A program made the position numbers and the translations under genes. The notes below the pieces were generated by a model. That model made no database searches. It was not told the DNA's origin and saw only the letters and a list, made by a program, of their open reading frames with translations. From assembly GCF_035222375.1 (NCBI RefSeq), contig NW_026946366.1:2852001-2916000 (forward strand): a DNA stretch of 64,000 nt, given 5' to 3'. Shown here piece by piece: positions 12,739 to 23,897 of this stretch. The DNA comes from Podospora pseudocomata (Eukaryota > Ascomycota > Sordariomycetes > Sordariales > Podosporaceae). The stretch's first letter is position 1; the number at the start of each line of letters is the position of its first letter.

Positions 12739-13626
12739 GCCCGCGTCTCTGCGCGCGCGGAAAGGCCGGAGAGGGGCACTGTAACCCGTCGTCTTTCCCT
12801 CGGTTTTGCAGGGTGATTTCTACTTTGTAGAAAGAGAATTCAAGGGTCTCGGGGCCCCAAATCCCTCAGAGACCCTAGGGAGGTCTCAGGGTCGTCGGTA
12901 GGGAAAGATGTTCCCTTCTAGATCGTATGATGAGTAGATGCGAACAATACCGTTTGCGATTGCCTGTGATCGTGGTCGTGTGCCGGATGTGCGGGGAACG
13001 TCTTATACTGTGTTGGGGTGTGCCGGACCAGCAGAGGGGTCCTTTGTATGTTGCGCGATGGAGCTGTGGGTTGTCAAATTGTTGCGAATCTGTCCAGGAC
13101 GGTATGGCAGGTACATGTCGTGCAAGAGAGAGGAGAGACCGAGAAACTGACTTGCGCGAAAACAGCAAGAGAGTCGAGCGATCAACGGCGCTGGTGGTGG
13201 AGGAGAACCTTGAAAGGAACTGTGTCTTGGCAGCCGGCCTTACATGGATATGGTTGAGTGTGGATTGCACAATCGCACAGCAAGAGAAGAGGCAAAGTTA
13301 GCCGTGTGTCGGCGCTGAGCGGGTCCCCTCTTCCTGCTGCTCCGTGTGTGCTCCGTCCAGTCTTTTTTCCCAAGTGTCGCAAGAATCGCAATCGTCACAA
13401 GTTCTCCTTAAGAAGAAGCCAATTACGTAGGCTGTGGCTGTTGGGCCGTTCTTGGTGGGCTGCTTTTTCAAGCCGAGTCATGTAACGCTGCTTTACCACC
13501 GTAACGCAACAGTTCCGACATGCGATTCTACCGAGGATGAGATAGATGTGTTTGAGTCTCCTGCAAATCCCCAAAATTCTCGAAAGATGGGTTGGAGTTT
13601 GTGAACTGATGTCTGGTCTCATTCCC

Positions 13627-13684
13627 GTCTCATCTCTCATCTCTCATCTCTCACATCTCTCATCTCTCACATCTCTCTCATCAT
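13627..13684. repeat. Imperfect CATCTCT tandem repeat
   Basis: Several copies of CATCTCT or CTCACATCT follow each other. The tract is almost pure pyrimidine on the plus strand and lies about 350-400 bp before the QCR7 start. Confidence 0.85.
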
Positions 13685-13885
13685 GCATTGCAGCAGTTAG
13701 TTCAATTCAAGCTCATATTCAGATGGTCGCTGGATTGGTAGGCGGCGGGCGGGATCAGCGGGCCAAAAAAGTAGCACTACCTCATCGCTGCCTTGTGAAG
13801 CATAAGCATGGAAAAACTCTGCCTAATTTTTCAGGCAGCAAATCCCAGGCTGCAACGGGTTTTCCCGGGGCAGAGCTCTGCCTGT

Positions 13886-13890
13886 CCAAT
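13886..13890 (+). promoter_or_regulatory. CCAAT pentamer upstream of QCR7
   Basis: CCAAT occurs about 140 bp before the QCR7 ATG. The HAP (CBF/NF-Y) complex binds CCAAT and activates respiratory-chain genes in many fungi, so it is a plausible site, but a five-base match alone is weak. Confidence 0.3.
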
Positions 13891-14025
13891 TGAGCCAACC
13901 AACGTCTGCTGATTCCCGACGCGGCAATTTGGCAAAGCTCCCACCACCAAGCCCACCCACCCAGACTGCTGGTCGTCGCAAAGTTGCAAGTGTGAATACC
14001 TTCAACCTCCACACATCCATCCAAA

Positions 14026-14472
14026 ATGACGGCCCCATCCCTCGCCAGCTATGTCACCAAGCGCCCCTGGCTCTCCAAGCTCCTGAAGCCCGTTGCCGGC
14101 TGGTACAGCAATGCTGCCCTCTACCGTCAAATGGGTCTCAAGTATGTGCATTATATCGCCCACCTCCAGAAACTGTTTCCCTAACCCTATACCCTCCTCC
14201 CTCTCTCCAGGGCCGATGATTTGATCTCCGAAGAAAACGCCGACGTCCTCAAGGCCCTCGGCCGCCTCACCCCTAAGGAGTCCTACGACCGCATCTACCG
14301 CATCCGCCGCGCCACCCAGCTCTCCCTCCAGCAAAAGATCCTACCCAAGAACGAGTGGACCAAGCCCGAGGAGGACGTCCAATACCTTTCCCCAATCCTC
14401 GAGGCCATCGAGGCCGAGGCCAAGGAGAAGCAGGCTCTCGACACTCTTGTCCCCTCCAAGGCCGGCCACTAA
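14026..14472 (+). CDS. QCR7: Cytochrome b-c1 complex subunit 7
   Basis: Exons 14026-14141 and 14211-14472 encode 125 residues, the normal size for the 14-kDa subunit. The sequence runs from [20 protein letters not shown] through [20 protein letters not shown] and [20 protein letters not shown] to [15 protein letters not shown], all characteristic of Qcr7. It is a matrix-facing, non-catalytic subunit of complex III that binds cytochrome b. The N-terminus doubles as import signal and is normally not cleaved. The 69-bp intron splits a Lys codon and has branch CCCTAACCC. The upstream spacer is shared with a mitochondrial carrier gene. Confidence 0.96.
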
Positions 14473-15729
14473 GAGAGTTGCCCTGAACTTTTGCTTGCAG
14501 CCAAAAGAAGAGGAACCGGGAGTGGCGGAGAGGAGAAAAGGGAGGGAAACTGTATTATGATCATGGACCAGGTCTGGAACCGACCGGGGTTAAGGAGTAT
14601 GGGAGGGGAGATTAGATGGGGTGGGCGGACAGAAGGTGTGTGGTGCAAGAAAAGGGGAAGGGGGGGAAACGCCGTCAGACAAAAACCAAAAAAAAATAGA
14701 GGACGAACGTTTTAAGAAACCCGGACCTGTTGTATATCTGTATAGAGGGCTCCTCAATTTTTCTCGGTAGAAGAAATCAGGAAAGACTCGCTCACCCATT
14801 CAATCTGCTGGTCTTCATGCTGTCAGTTGATTTTGAAGAGTTTGCCGGATTCACGGAAATACGAAAGGTTGCCGAAGAGCTATGGCGAGTTATTGATTTC
14901 AACTTAACGAGAAGCTATGAACACATGCCGTTCCTATCTCATGTCTTCAAAACATACGAGCACCAGAACACCGAATGACTCGACTGAAACAATCACCATC
15001 ACAATTCCCTATCCAAACACAACAAGTTACAAGAACCACCAAATCCCCTGCTTTTTTTTTTTTACCACCGCCCCCTATACCACCCGCCGGTCCTTCAGAA
15101 TAAAAAAACAAAAGCCCCAGAAGGTTTTAAAAAACAGTAAGAGATAGCTAACAAACAAGCCTGGCTGGCGGTAGTAGGTTCGTGAACAACAACAAATAAA
15201 GCAGATGGATTACTTTAATCTTTTCTCTTTCCATCCAGGCCGTCCCTCCTCATGAAAAGAGCAATGTTCAACATATCTGATGATCCCCTAGCCCGTACTC
15301 TGCGCCGCCAATGAGGAAAAAAAAGAACGCAATCAACACGAAACCCAGCCATGACGAAGCCTTCAATATGTGAAGCCCACATCAGCTCTTCGGGTATGTC
15401 CCGAGCATTCCGTCATACTAGCTAAACAGTTCAAAGAACAGAGGGCAAAAAACGGTGCTCCGGGATTTTTAAAAGGTAGTAAACGATGTACAAGGTGAAA
15501 TATTTCAGACATGGTGTATTTTCCCGTGTCTGTGAGATGCCTGTTCTGATTCAGGCTGACAAGAATATCGTGGTTTTCGATGTGGATCATGAGCGTTCGT
15601 ATAACGGCTGATGCGTTCCCTGGAGCGCTCTGTCGTAGTGGTGTTCTAGTATTTGGTGGAACGGGCGCCCCCTGGCCGAAGAAAAGATGGTGTGGTCGGG
15701 GGCGAGAGCGGCCGCCGGGTGCCAGCAGT
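14473..15729. other. Intergenic region between convergent genes
   Basis: 3' ends of QCR7 (plus) and the mannan polymerase gene (minus). No coding signal seen. A run of about 13 T lies near 15050. Purine-rich sequence follows the QCR7 stop. Confidence 0.6.
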
Positions 15730-17172
15730 TTATACGTTACCGCCCTTCTCTTCGGTGTCGATATGCCAGACGACGTAGTTGGGAAGGCCGTAAACACCAT
15801 AGCCAGCCGCCTTGGCCATCTTGGCGAACCCTTCTGTCTCGGCTTGGTTCTCAAATGCGTAACATGGGAAATTGATGCCCGATCTGTGAACGTCAGCCTT
15901 GACCAAGATGTTCACACCACCAATACCGTCAAGTTCGATCTCCTCGTCCTTGTTGTTGCGCCAGTCACCCATTCTAGCCATGTAAGTACGGCCGGTATCG
16001 TATTGCTTGTAACCTAGAGCAGAAACTTAGTGTTATTCTTGTATCAAGACCGAAACAGGAGAAAACACACCCTCAGCCAGAACAATATCCTTAGACAGCT
16101 TCTTGGTAAGCGCGCGGCCCTTGTCGGATTCGACCCATGAGTTGTAGTCAACTAGCATTCAGTTAGCACCGTCTCCTCCCAACTATGGCATAAAACCACA
16201 ACGTACATCTTCCTTCAATATCCTTGCCATTCTCGTAGCGGTGAAACCAAATGTCTGCCACAAGTTAGCGCCTAATTACCCCGCTGAAGCTATTCCAGGG
16301 AAGCTTACTGGGAACGAGAATGTCCCGATCGTGGGCAATAAAGTCCTCGAGAATCTTCTCGGGGCTGTCCACGATATCTACATCCCTCCAGTACACCCAC
16401 GAATGCTCAGGCTTGAGCGCCGTGGTCAAGAGGTAGTTGCGGGCCTTGCCCATGGCCTTGCGCCGGGGTCCCTGGGCCTCGAAGGAATGACGCTCCTCGA
16501 CACTCTGGCTCAGCTTGAATCCAAAGTCCTTCTCGACAATCATGGCGCTCCGGAACTTGTCGGGGCGCTTCTGGAGACGGTTGAGTTCGGCAGACAAGAC
16601 AGCGAGGGTATCATCGGTAGAGTCGCCAACGAGGAAGCCAAGATCGATCAAATTGTGGGGGTATGTAAGCTCGGCAAGAAGCTCGAAATACTTGGAGAGG
16701 TATGGGGCGGCATCCTTGAGAGGAGTGAGAATGAGAACTCGTTCTTCGTTCTGGACAGCCTTGGTGGTGGACTTGATTGGGTTCAGGTCGACGTGGTCGA
16801 TGGTGGACTCGTTGACAACCAGGGGCGCGTGGTGATTAAAGATTACTGGCGTGTGATGGTGGGCGTTCCATGCTGCTTGTTCGTTCTGTGACATCTCGGA
16901 AGGTGGTTTGTTCGGGCCCCAGCAGTAGAAGCTACACGCACACAGGGCATGATTAGCACTCTGGGCATAAATACTTTCAACAAAATGGGGACGCCGTACC
17001 TCTTCATCTGAGGAGCGGATGAGCTGATGCCGCGCCATAATAATATTATTGTGCCAGTGATAGCAAGAAGTAGAAGGAAGCGGGTTCTGGTCAACAGCAC
17101 CCATATCGCCCGCGTTGGGGGAAGACTCGCTCTCGCAGCCTTCCAGCTGACGCCGCCTTTGGGAAGAAGCAT
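15730..17172 (-). CDS. Mannan polymerase subunit, Anp1/Van1/Mnn9 family (GT62)
   Basis: Five exons (17172-17000, 16931-16309, 16254-16207, 16151-16071, 16013-15730) encode 402 residues. A short cytoplasmic tail and one transmembrane helix (about residues 28-48, RFLLLLAITGTIILLWRG) indicate a type II Golgi protein. The GT62 core follows: VLILTPLKDAAPYLSKYF, GFLVGDSTDDTL, FEAQGPRRKAMGKARNYL, the DxD-like WRDVDI, DGIGGVNILVKADVHRSG and GLPNYVVWHI. The family forms Golgi complexes that extend alpha-1,6-mannan on N-glycans. The ending looks closest to Van1, but I cannot separate Van1 from Anp1 with confidence. The frame continues upstream to a GTG; the ATG at 17172 is the first usable start. Confidence 0.92.
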
Positions 17173-18872
17173 GATGTTCGAGGTCACCGGGTGGCCCTCA
17201 GCACCACCCTACAAGGTCGATGGTGCAACCGTTGCGATGTGCAAAATTTCCGCTGTTGTCTCGCCGTCCAAAGTCGTGCAAGTTGGTGCTTCAAAAATCC
17301 AAATCGGTCTGGGTTGACAAGGACGGTATTCCGGGACACAGTTACGCTCACAGATACGCGAGTATTTTCGTGTGGCGTGAGTTACGCCCGCGACAGTCGA
17401 GATGCCTGGAGTAGGAGAAGAGGGTATTCAGAGGAGGGTTCCAAATGGAAGAATCGTCTTGGTTTTCGTCAGGAATCGCTTCTTCTTCTTCTTCTTCTTC
17501 TTCTTCTTCTTCTTCTTCGTCGTCGCTGAACGGGCTGGCTCGTGATGGATGGGAGGAATGTGAGAAGCTCGAAGTCGAGCGGACAGCGTTCAGCACCCCA
17601 TGCACGCAAGTCTCGGCTGCGTTCTAGCGTCTGCGACTCTGTAGGGGTTGCCGGTGTTAGGGGGTAAGGGTCCACTTTCGGGAGGTTCTGGACACTTGGC
17701 CGCCCAAGCATCCCACTCAATTTCCACAGGCCTATGATTGCATTTTGAGAACATTTGACTTGTTCAAAATGAGGCCGTGATGTCTGTGCGGGCCTGCTAC
17801 TTTTGTCTCTTTTTGATAGTTGTATATCGATGTTGCTGATCTCTCTGGTTGAATCTGTGAACAGCATCACGCCTCTGCCCAGTGTACACTGTACATCTCG
17901 CTCCGTCCGTCCTGCGGGTCAGCTTCCTTCGACCCTCCACCACTTTTTGTGACCAAGCATGCCTTCCTTGATACGAGAGAGATTGCATGTCCAAATAGAG
18001 AGTGAATGCCTCTGGTTATCAATGTTTCGGTTTACGAACACAGGCGGCAGCAAGATGCAACCACAGCATATCAATTTAACGATAGGTGCAGATGTTCCCG
18101 TCCCCCATCACTAGTCAATGCCACAGGCACGCTTGTACTGCCGGCACGAACCACCATCCCACACGAACTCCCAAACTCATCCTGAGAATTTCATCTGATG
18201 AGCTTCGCGAAAGATTAGATTTGTCAAATGTCGATTCTAGAAACCAATGTGGGTCTTGGTCGAGTTGGCATTAGCCTATCGATGATTCAGGCACAAGTTT
18301 CTTGGCTCAACCTCTCCTCTTGAGAGCTTGGCGTTGTTTGACAAACACCGGGACGGGATCTTTTCCACCCGCTGGTTGGAATTGCGGCTTGCCCCCCAAG
18401 CTTACCTCAGCTTCGATGCCACCCACGTGAGAGGGCGACAATGCCGTGATGACTTGGGAAAGAGCGCGTCTCTCTACGTGTCTCTGAATTGTAGCTGAAG
18501 TCATGATCTTATAACTTGGTCTTATAGCAACGTTCTCTCTCATTCTCACTAGACCAGTCTCATACCCGGCTAGCCAATCAACGATCATCACTTACAACAA
18601 GTTCGCTCTCCAGACCTTGCCGACCTTGTTCCGTGGCTGACCTCGACAACCGTGAAAACCTGCGGCAATTGTCAGATTGGTTCCAGGTAATGCTCATCCG
18701 CTCCCATCGACTTCATTATTCGAAAGTTATCTCGACCAATACTACTGCAGTTGGTTTGGTAAAACCTTCATGGTGTTCCTTCTTTCACAAGTTCTTGTCA
18801 GGATCTCAGCCTACGTCATTAATCCCATCTTTCTTGTTGACAACAACAGTCCATACAGCTTCAATCAGCAGC
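17173..18872. other. Divergent promoter region (mannan polymerase / DNA glycosylase)
   Basis: No gene is supported. It holds a (CTT)n microsatellite 0.3 kb upstream of the mannan polymerase start. A CCAAT lies near 18574, 0.3 kb before the glycosylase. A 94-codon minus-strand frame at 18307-18591 was considered and rejected. Confidence 0.5.
17479..17518. repeat. (CTT)13 microsatellite
   Basis: About 13 uninterrupted CTT units, GAA on the minus strand, followed by CGTCGTCG. It lies about 310 bp upstream of the mannan polymerase ATG. Long GAA/TTC tracts can form triplex DNA and vary in length between strains. Confidence 0.92.
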
Positions 18873-20080
18873 ATGGAAACAAGAAGGTCGGCTCGCCTCG
18901 GTGCCATCTCCGAGTCTGCCAAAATCACCGAGCCAGCACCTGTTCCTGCTCCAACGAAATTCCGCAAGAGAAAAGCCGTCGAAGAGGACGACAATGAGCA
19001 AGACACCACCCCATCAACCCCCCGTCGACCTCGTGCTGCCCCCAAGCCCGACCTCGATCAAGCACCACCAGCAACACCAACCCCCAACGCAGTCTCCCTC
19101 ATAGCCGAACCGGTCAACACAATCTCCAAGCCCAAACCCGCCGCGGTAAACCGCCTCGCAGACCCCAACCGCACCAACGCCCTCCTCCTATCCCCTCAAA
19201 CATCCCGGCTCATCTCCTCCACCACCGGCCCCTCAGTCCAACCCCCTACTTCTCCCTCCGCCATCCCGCTAGAAGGCATCAAAACCACCCCCTCCACCAC
19301 AACCACCACCAACCTTCTAGAAGAAGCCTGCGCCCACCTCATCAAAGTCGATCCCAGAATGAAGCCCCTGATCAAGAAACACCACTGCCACATCTTTTCC
19401 CCCGAGGGCCTATCCGAGAAAATCGACCCGTTTGAGTCTTTGGCGTCAGGTATCATCTCCCAGCAAGTCTCTGGGGCGGCGGCAAAGGCCATCAAGAACA
19501 GATTTATCTCTCTTTTCTACCCGGGCAACGACACCACCACCACCATCCATGAGAAAAAGAAGTTCCCCACCCCGGCGGACGTCATAGGAAAGAGTATCGA
19601 AACCCTTCGCACGGCGGGGCTGTCACAGAGGAAAGCGGAGTATCTTCTTGGGCTGGCTCAGAAGTTTGTCTCTGGGGAGCTGACGGCGCAGATGCTGGCT
19701 GATGCGCCTTATGAGGAGGTTCTGGAGAAGTTGATTGCAGTGAGGGGGCTAGGGAGGTGGTCGGTGGAGATGTTTGCTTGCTTTGGGTTGAAGAGGATGG
19801 ATGTGTTTAGTACTGGGGATTTGGGAGTGCAGAGGGGGATGGCCGCCTTTGTGGGGAGGGATGTGGGCAAGTTGAAGGCGAAGGGCGGGGGGAATAAGTG
19901 GAAGTATATGAGCGAGAGGGAGATGGAGGAGATTGCGGAGGGGTTTAGGCCTTATCGGAGTTTGTTTATGTGGTAAGTTTACGTCGGCACTGGATGTGTG
20001 ACTGAGTCTGAAGCTGATGATGGTTTTGATTTAGGTATATGTGGAGGGTTGAGGAGACGGATATCAGTACGATGGAGTGA
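18873..20080 (+). CDS. MAG1: DNA-3-methyladenine (alkylbase) glycosylase, HhH-GPD family
   Basis: Exons 18873-19972 and 20035-20080 encode 381 residues. About 140 residues of Pro/Thr/Ser-rich, partly basic sequence, starting METRRSARLG, precede the catalytic domain. That domain shows FESLASGIISQQVSGAAAKA, the helix-hairpin-helix LIAVRGLGRWSVEMFACFGL and the catalytic Asp in DVFSTGDLGVQRGM. It flips out and removes alkylated purines to start base excision repair in the nucleus. The open frame extends upstream to a non-ATG codon, so the ATG at 18873 is used. A 62-bp intron near the end restores the conserved ending FMWYMWRVEET. Wobble use shifts from C-rich in the N-terminal half to G-rich in the catalytic half. 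Confidence 0.93.
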
Positions 20081-23000
20081 ATACCTCGTGCTGTTTGCTC
20101 ATGTCTCAATATTCGACATACCGCTCTCGATTTTCGGAGCATTGACCAGCCGGAACTTTTCCAAGTCAAATCCTATTAAGTCTCAACTGCCGGAGTCAAC
20201 TTTTGGGTGTCTGGCTCGGCACATGAACCGAACCCAAGAACCTAGTTCATGCCGTTTCTTGCCCGTGTCACCATACCCCAAAGTTGGAATCCCGGTCATG
20301 CAGTTCAGTTCAAGAATCCCAATCAGGGCCGCCATCGAAATTTCCACCAAGTTTCTGTTTGTTTCAGATTTACTTGGTTGGTGGTCATATATACCGTATT
20401 ATATCCCATGTTTTGTGTGTTATATGTGGTATTTCCTGCTTGAACGAGGCTTGTCATTGGGAGGAGTTTAATCACACCCAAAAAGAGAAATAAACTGCGG
20501 CGGAATGGATCCTATTCGCGAGAGGTGGTGATGGTAATCTTGTTTGGTGATTTTAGTTTGGCGTTTAGGCTTGGATACCGAAACAGCTACATATACCCGG
20601 CTCTTATAGCAGACTCTCATGATTTAGCTATGGATGTCGGAGAGTGCAGCCTGGACTTTGAGGTAAACAATAGTGCTATATACCATCAATGCGACGCCAA
20701 GTAGGTGTGGGTGATACCGTTGCAAACTCTATGCAAAACATATATGTATGCAGTTAGATATGCCGTTGCGGGTCAAGAGCACATCATACTGCCCACTCAA
20801 GGCAACGATTTGACTTCAGCTGCCAGTATCCCATGATGCTATGGACATCGGTTGGCCTGTCTCATAATCATCACTTCCCTCGCTTCAACCAGATGCTGCC
20901 ATACTGTCAAGTGTCGTGCAACAGCTAGGGGGGTGTAAGTCAAGACACCATCAACAGACAACAAAAAACGTCAAAGAATTAAACTCTCCCTGGATTGATC
21001 TGGAGTACCAAGTCCTGTCCCAAAGCGCCGGCATTGGGACGAACCTTTGCCAAACCACAAAATCCAGTCTGCTACTCCTCCACATCCCACCCCCTTGGGT
21101 CAAGCCCACACGTATGTCTTTCCCCGCATATTGATGTCATGTTCAGTGTGGATTGTTGCAAAAATCCCCAAACCTAATTCGTATATGTCCCAGACCTTAA
21201 AGCAACGTCACAGGAGATCTGACATTTCGCCCATTATCAAAACCGTTGCCAAGATATTGTGGCAGCATGCCAATGTGAGGCTCAGTCGGTGCTACAGACG
21301 GCGGCGGCAATATGGCCCGACCCTGGCCTCGACCTGTCACAAACAATTGTCGTCTCTTCTTGTAAAAATGAGGTCTCAAATAATGCGAGATAGGCACCGG
21401 AAAATGTTCCCCTGTGGCGCTGGACACTCGCACAAGATGTGCCATATGTACGCCGTAGCTCGGTTTACACGATCTTCAACGATACGGATTCCAACATCAA
21501 GATCAAAGACTCACGATTGTCGTCAGCCTTGTTGTTCAAACGCCCAGCTTGCGTAAGCTTGTATCCCGTTCTTTCTGTGACTTGTTTCATGTCGCATCTG
21601 CAAACCCACAATCGAGGAAAGGGAAACCTCCGTGTGTTGGACATCGAGCACCTCTGGATCGAATGATTGGTGGTTGTCGTGCACGGTTCATCAACAGCAA
21701 AAAGGGGGCGCTCTAGAAACGGATATCGAACGGCTGGGTGTGGCCATATCTGTTCACATTTCACCAGCGCGGATCAAGATAACAACGCAGCAGCCAGCCA
21801 CGGCACAGTGTTCCCGTCCGCAGACCAGGACAACGGGATGAAAATGTGCCGTCGCCGTGACGCCCATGGTGGTTTTCCACGCGGACGAATTGAACGACTC
21901 GAGACCTTTTGGGTGATGGTATGTTGGAATGCAAAAAAGGCAGGATTTGACCATTCTTGTGTGTTGTGTTCCATGCTGATCACGCTCCCCGATTTTGAAT
22001 TGCAGGGTGGAGTTGTGTCTCTCTCGCTTGAGTGCGACATTGGCCAATTGAAATTCGCAATTTTCGTATCCTGAAATGGCCGTTTTCCTTCCTTTCCAGA
22101 AGCTTGATCAAAACACCAGACTTTTCCTGTCATCGGTCGCCTCCCTGCCTGTTACTATCCGTCCAGGTGGCCACAAATTCCGGTATCCGGAGGTTCGGGC
22201 GCCGGCTGGTAGAAGATTGTAACCGATGCGGGCGGGATCCCTCAGACAAAAGAACCACGTGCCGGAACAGAGAACAGACCAAATGGTTGTTTTCGGTCGT
22301 TCTTGTGGTTCTTTGTGCTCGTGCCCGTGCCCGACGTCATACCGCCGCGGGCTGGACAGGTACCGATCAGTGTAAGCTTCGTTGACGTCGCTGCTCAGAA
22401 CCTGAAGAAGCTCCTCCTCCTCCGTATTCTCTGGCGGCCGAGCTAGTGCTGCAATCACGGCTACACAATGCAACGCAGAGACGTTGTGTTGTCGAGTGTC
22501 CGTCTTTTCCTTTGATCTGTGGTCTTGTTTGCTTGCTGCTCGTTGCCCGGTGGCCGTGTTCATAGGGAAAAGGGTTATGAAATCGGACGGGCCGAAGTTG
22601 ACCGCTTCGTGATCAGAAGACCCAGGAGACAGCATTGATGGCAGGGAGAATTTGGCCAAATCTTGAGATCCCGGCGAGTCCCATTTTCCTAATTCCTGCG
22701 AGATTGGTTCCCCGGCCCCTGTCGAGCCAAGCCCTCCATCGACGTCGCCAGACGCTCAAGAAAAAAAAGCAGGCAGCTCGGCCGAGCTTGGAAGTTGGAT
22801 GAGCTTCCAGGGCGCCCGACTGGTGATTCCTTGGAATCCTGGCACACCTCAACCCCTGGACGTGACACGGTTATGTCCACGCCTGAGGCCTCAACTCAAC
22901 CTTTCTTGGTCACCAACAACAACATAGACAGAATCAGACAAACAATGACAGCTTGAGATTATCATGAGGAGCCCAAAATATGCCAAGTCACGCCCATTGC

Positions 23001-23897
23001 CGTGGTGAAGCAGATCCAGATCCAAGTGGAGACCTGTGCTGTCGCGGTGAACCACTCAGGGCCTGTCGATGCTGGCGGTGCATGCGCACACCCCACCTTT
23101 CAGCTTCTTGTGGTGGTGTTGTTGCAGGGGCGTGCCCGTAACATGGCTAGCGTACCTGCAATAATTTAGCTTCATTTGCCCCTTCCTCGCATGTTTCTGG
23201 TGCCGACGTGCCTGTCTTTTCTGCCCCTTGGATTCTACTTTTCTCAAGCCACGCCTCTCTCTCTCCTTCCCTCATCACACCTTTCTTCCTCCCGTCATTT
23301 TGAAGGTCCTTCTTCACTTCATACATTCGTTACTGTCAATATTTCTTCCATCGTCGTTGATTAGAAAGAGTCCTCTCGCTCACTCTTTCTCTCCCTCATC
23401 ACGACTTTCTCACCAACCAAAACCGAATCCCGCGTCGCGTCCATCCTCCCGCGCCACTAATCAACTAAGACATTCCGGTATCCCGCGACGCCATTGAAGA
23501 AAGAGGTGCGTTCCAATAGAAGGGGTGTTCTTGACTCGTCTCCCTCACATCCCACTGTGTACCTGCTGCTTTCACAAGAAAATCCTGAACCCGACAAGAC
23601 ACCCGAGAGGAGGAGCTGCTTCACAGTCGATCAGCGGAAGGAAAGACATCTGCTTTGCGCGCCAGGCCCGCTTTGCGTGGACCGTCTTGATCCAATTGCC
23701 CGCCTCTCGGTTTTCCTTCCCACAACTCGAGCTGTGAATCATCAAACTTTTTTGGACTGGTTTCCCCCGAGAACAACACAAGCATTGTAGCACTACTTCT
23801 GATATCACTGCACACCCAACGCACTTTTTATTCATCTACAGACATTCAACCCACGAGCCATTGCTGACATCGATCCCATTTACTCAGACTCAGCAAA
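20081..23897. other. 3.8-kb region without a recognisable gene, ending in the ECM33 leader
   Basis: Both strands hold only scattered short frames with unnatural composition (for example 21047-21556 plus, 22108-22659 minus, which begins at TTG). No transposon protein, long repeat or tRNA was seen. The last 0.7 kb is pyrimidine rich and probably contains the ECM33 promoter and leader. A GTGCGT near 23506 and a CTACAG near 23841 could bound a leader intron, but this is only a possibility. Confidence 0.5.
23373..23396 (+). promoter_or_regulatory. Three in-register CNYTCNYT octamers upstream of ECM33
   Basis: CTCTCGCT, CACTCTTT and CTCTCCCT follow one another without gaps at 23373, 23381 and 23389, and a fourth octamer (CTTTCTCT, 23385) overlaps them. 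CNYTCNYT is the reported recognition element of the yeast RNA-binding protein Ssd1, which represses cell-wall mRNAs (GUL-1 is the Neurospora homologue). The site is about 0.5 kb before the ECM33 ATG. Whether it is transcribed is not known, and the surrounding pyrimidine richness makes chance matches easier. Confidence 0.35.

Larger units (their letters stand above)
12739..14025. other. Divergent promoter region between the mitochondrial carrier and QCR7
   Basis: No gene is supported. This 1.3-kb spacer separates the starts of two genes for mitochondrial proteins. It contains a CATCTCT-type pyrimidine repeat and a CCAAT pentamer close to QCR7. Confidence 0.6.

Noticed and set aside
18307-18591. 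94-codon minus-strand frame upstream of the DNA glycosylase
   Set aside because: No family resemblance, a probable donor (GTAAGC) interrupts it without a matching acceptor in frame, and it overlaps the expected promoter.
21047-21556. 169-codon plus-strand frame in the gap before ECM33
   Set aside because: Composition is unlike neighbouring genes (many Cys, Arg, His), with no domain or splice support.
22108-22659. 183-codon minus-strand frame
   Set aside because: It starts at TTG, has no recognisable motif and no splice partner.
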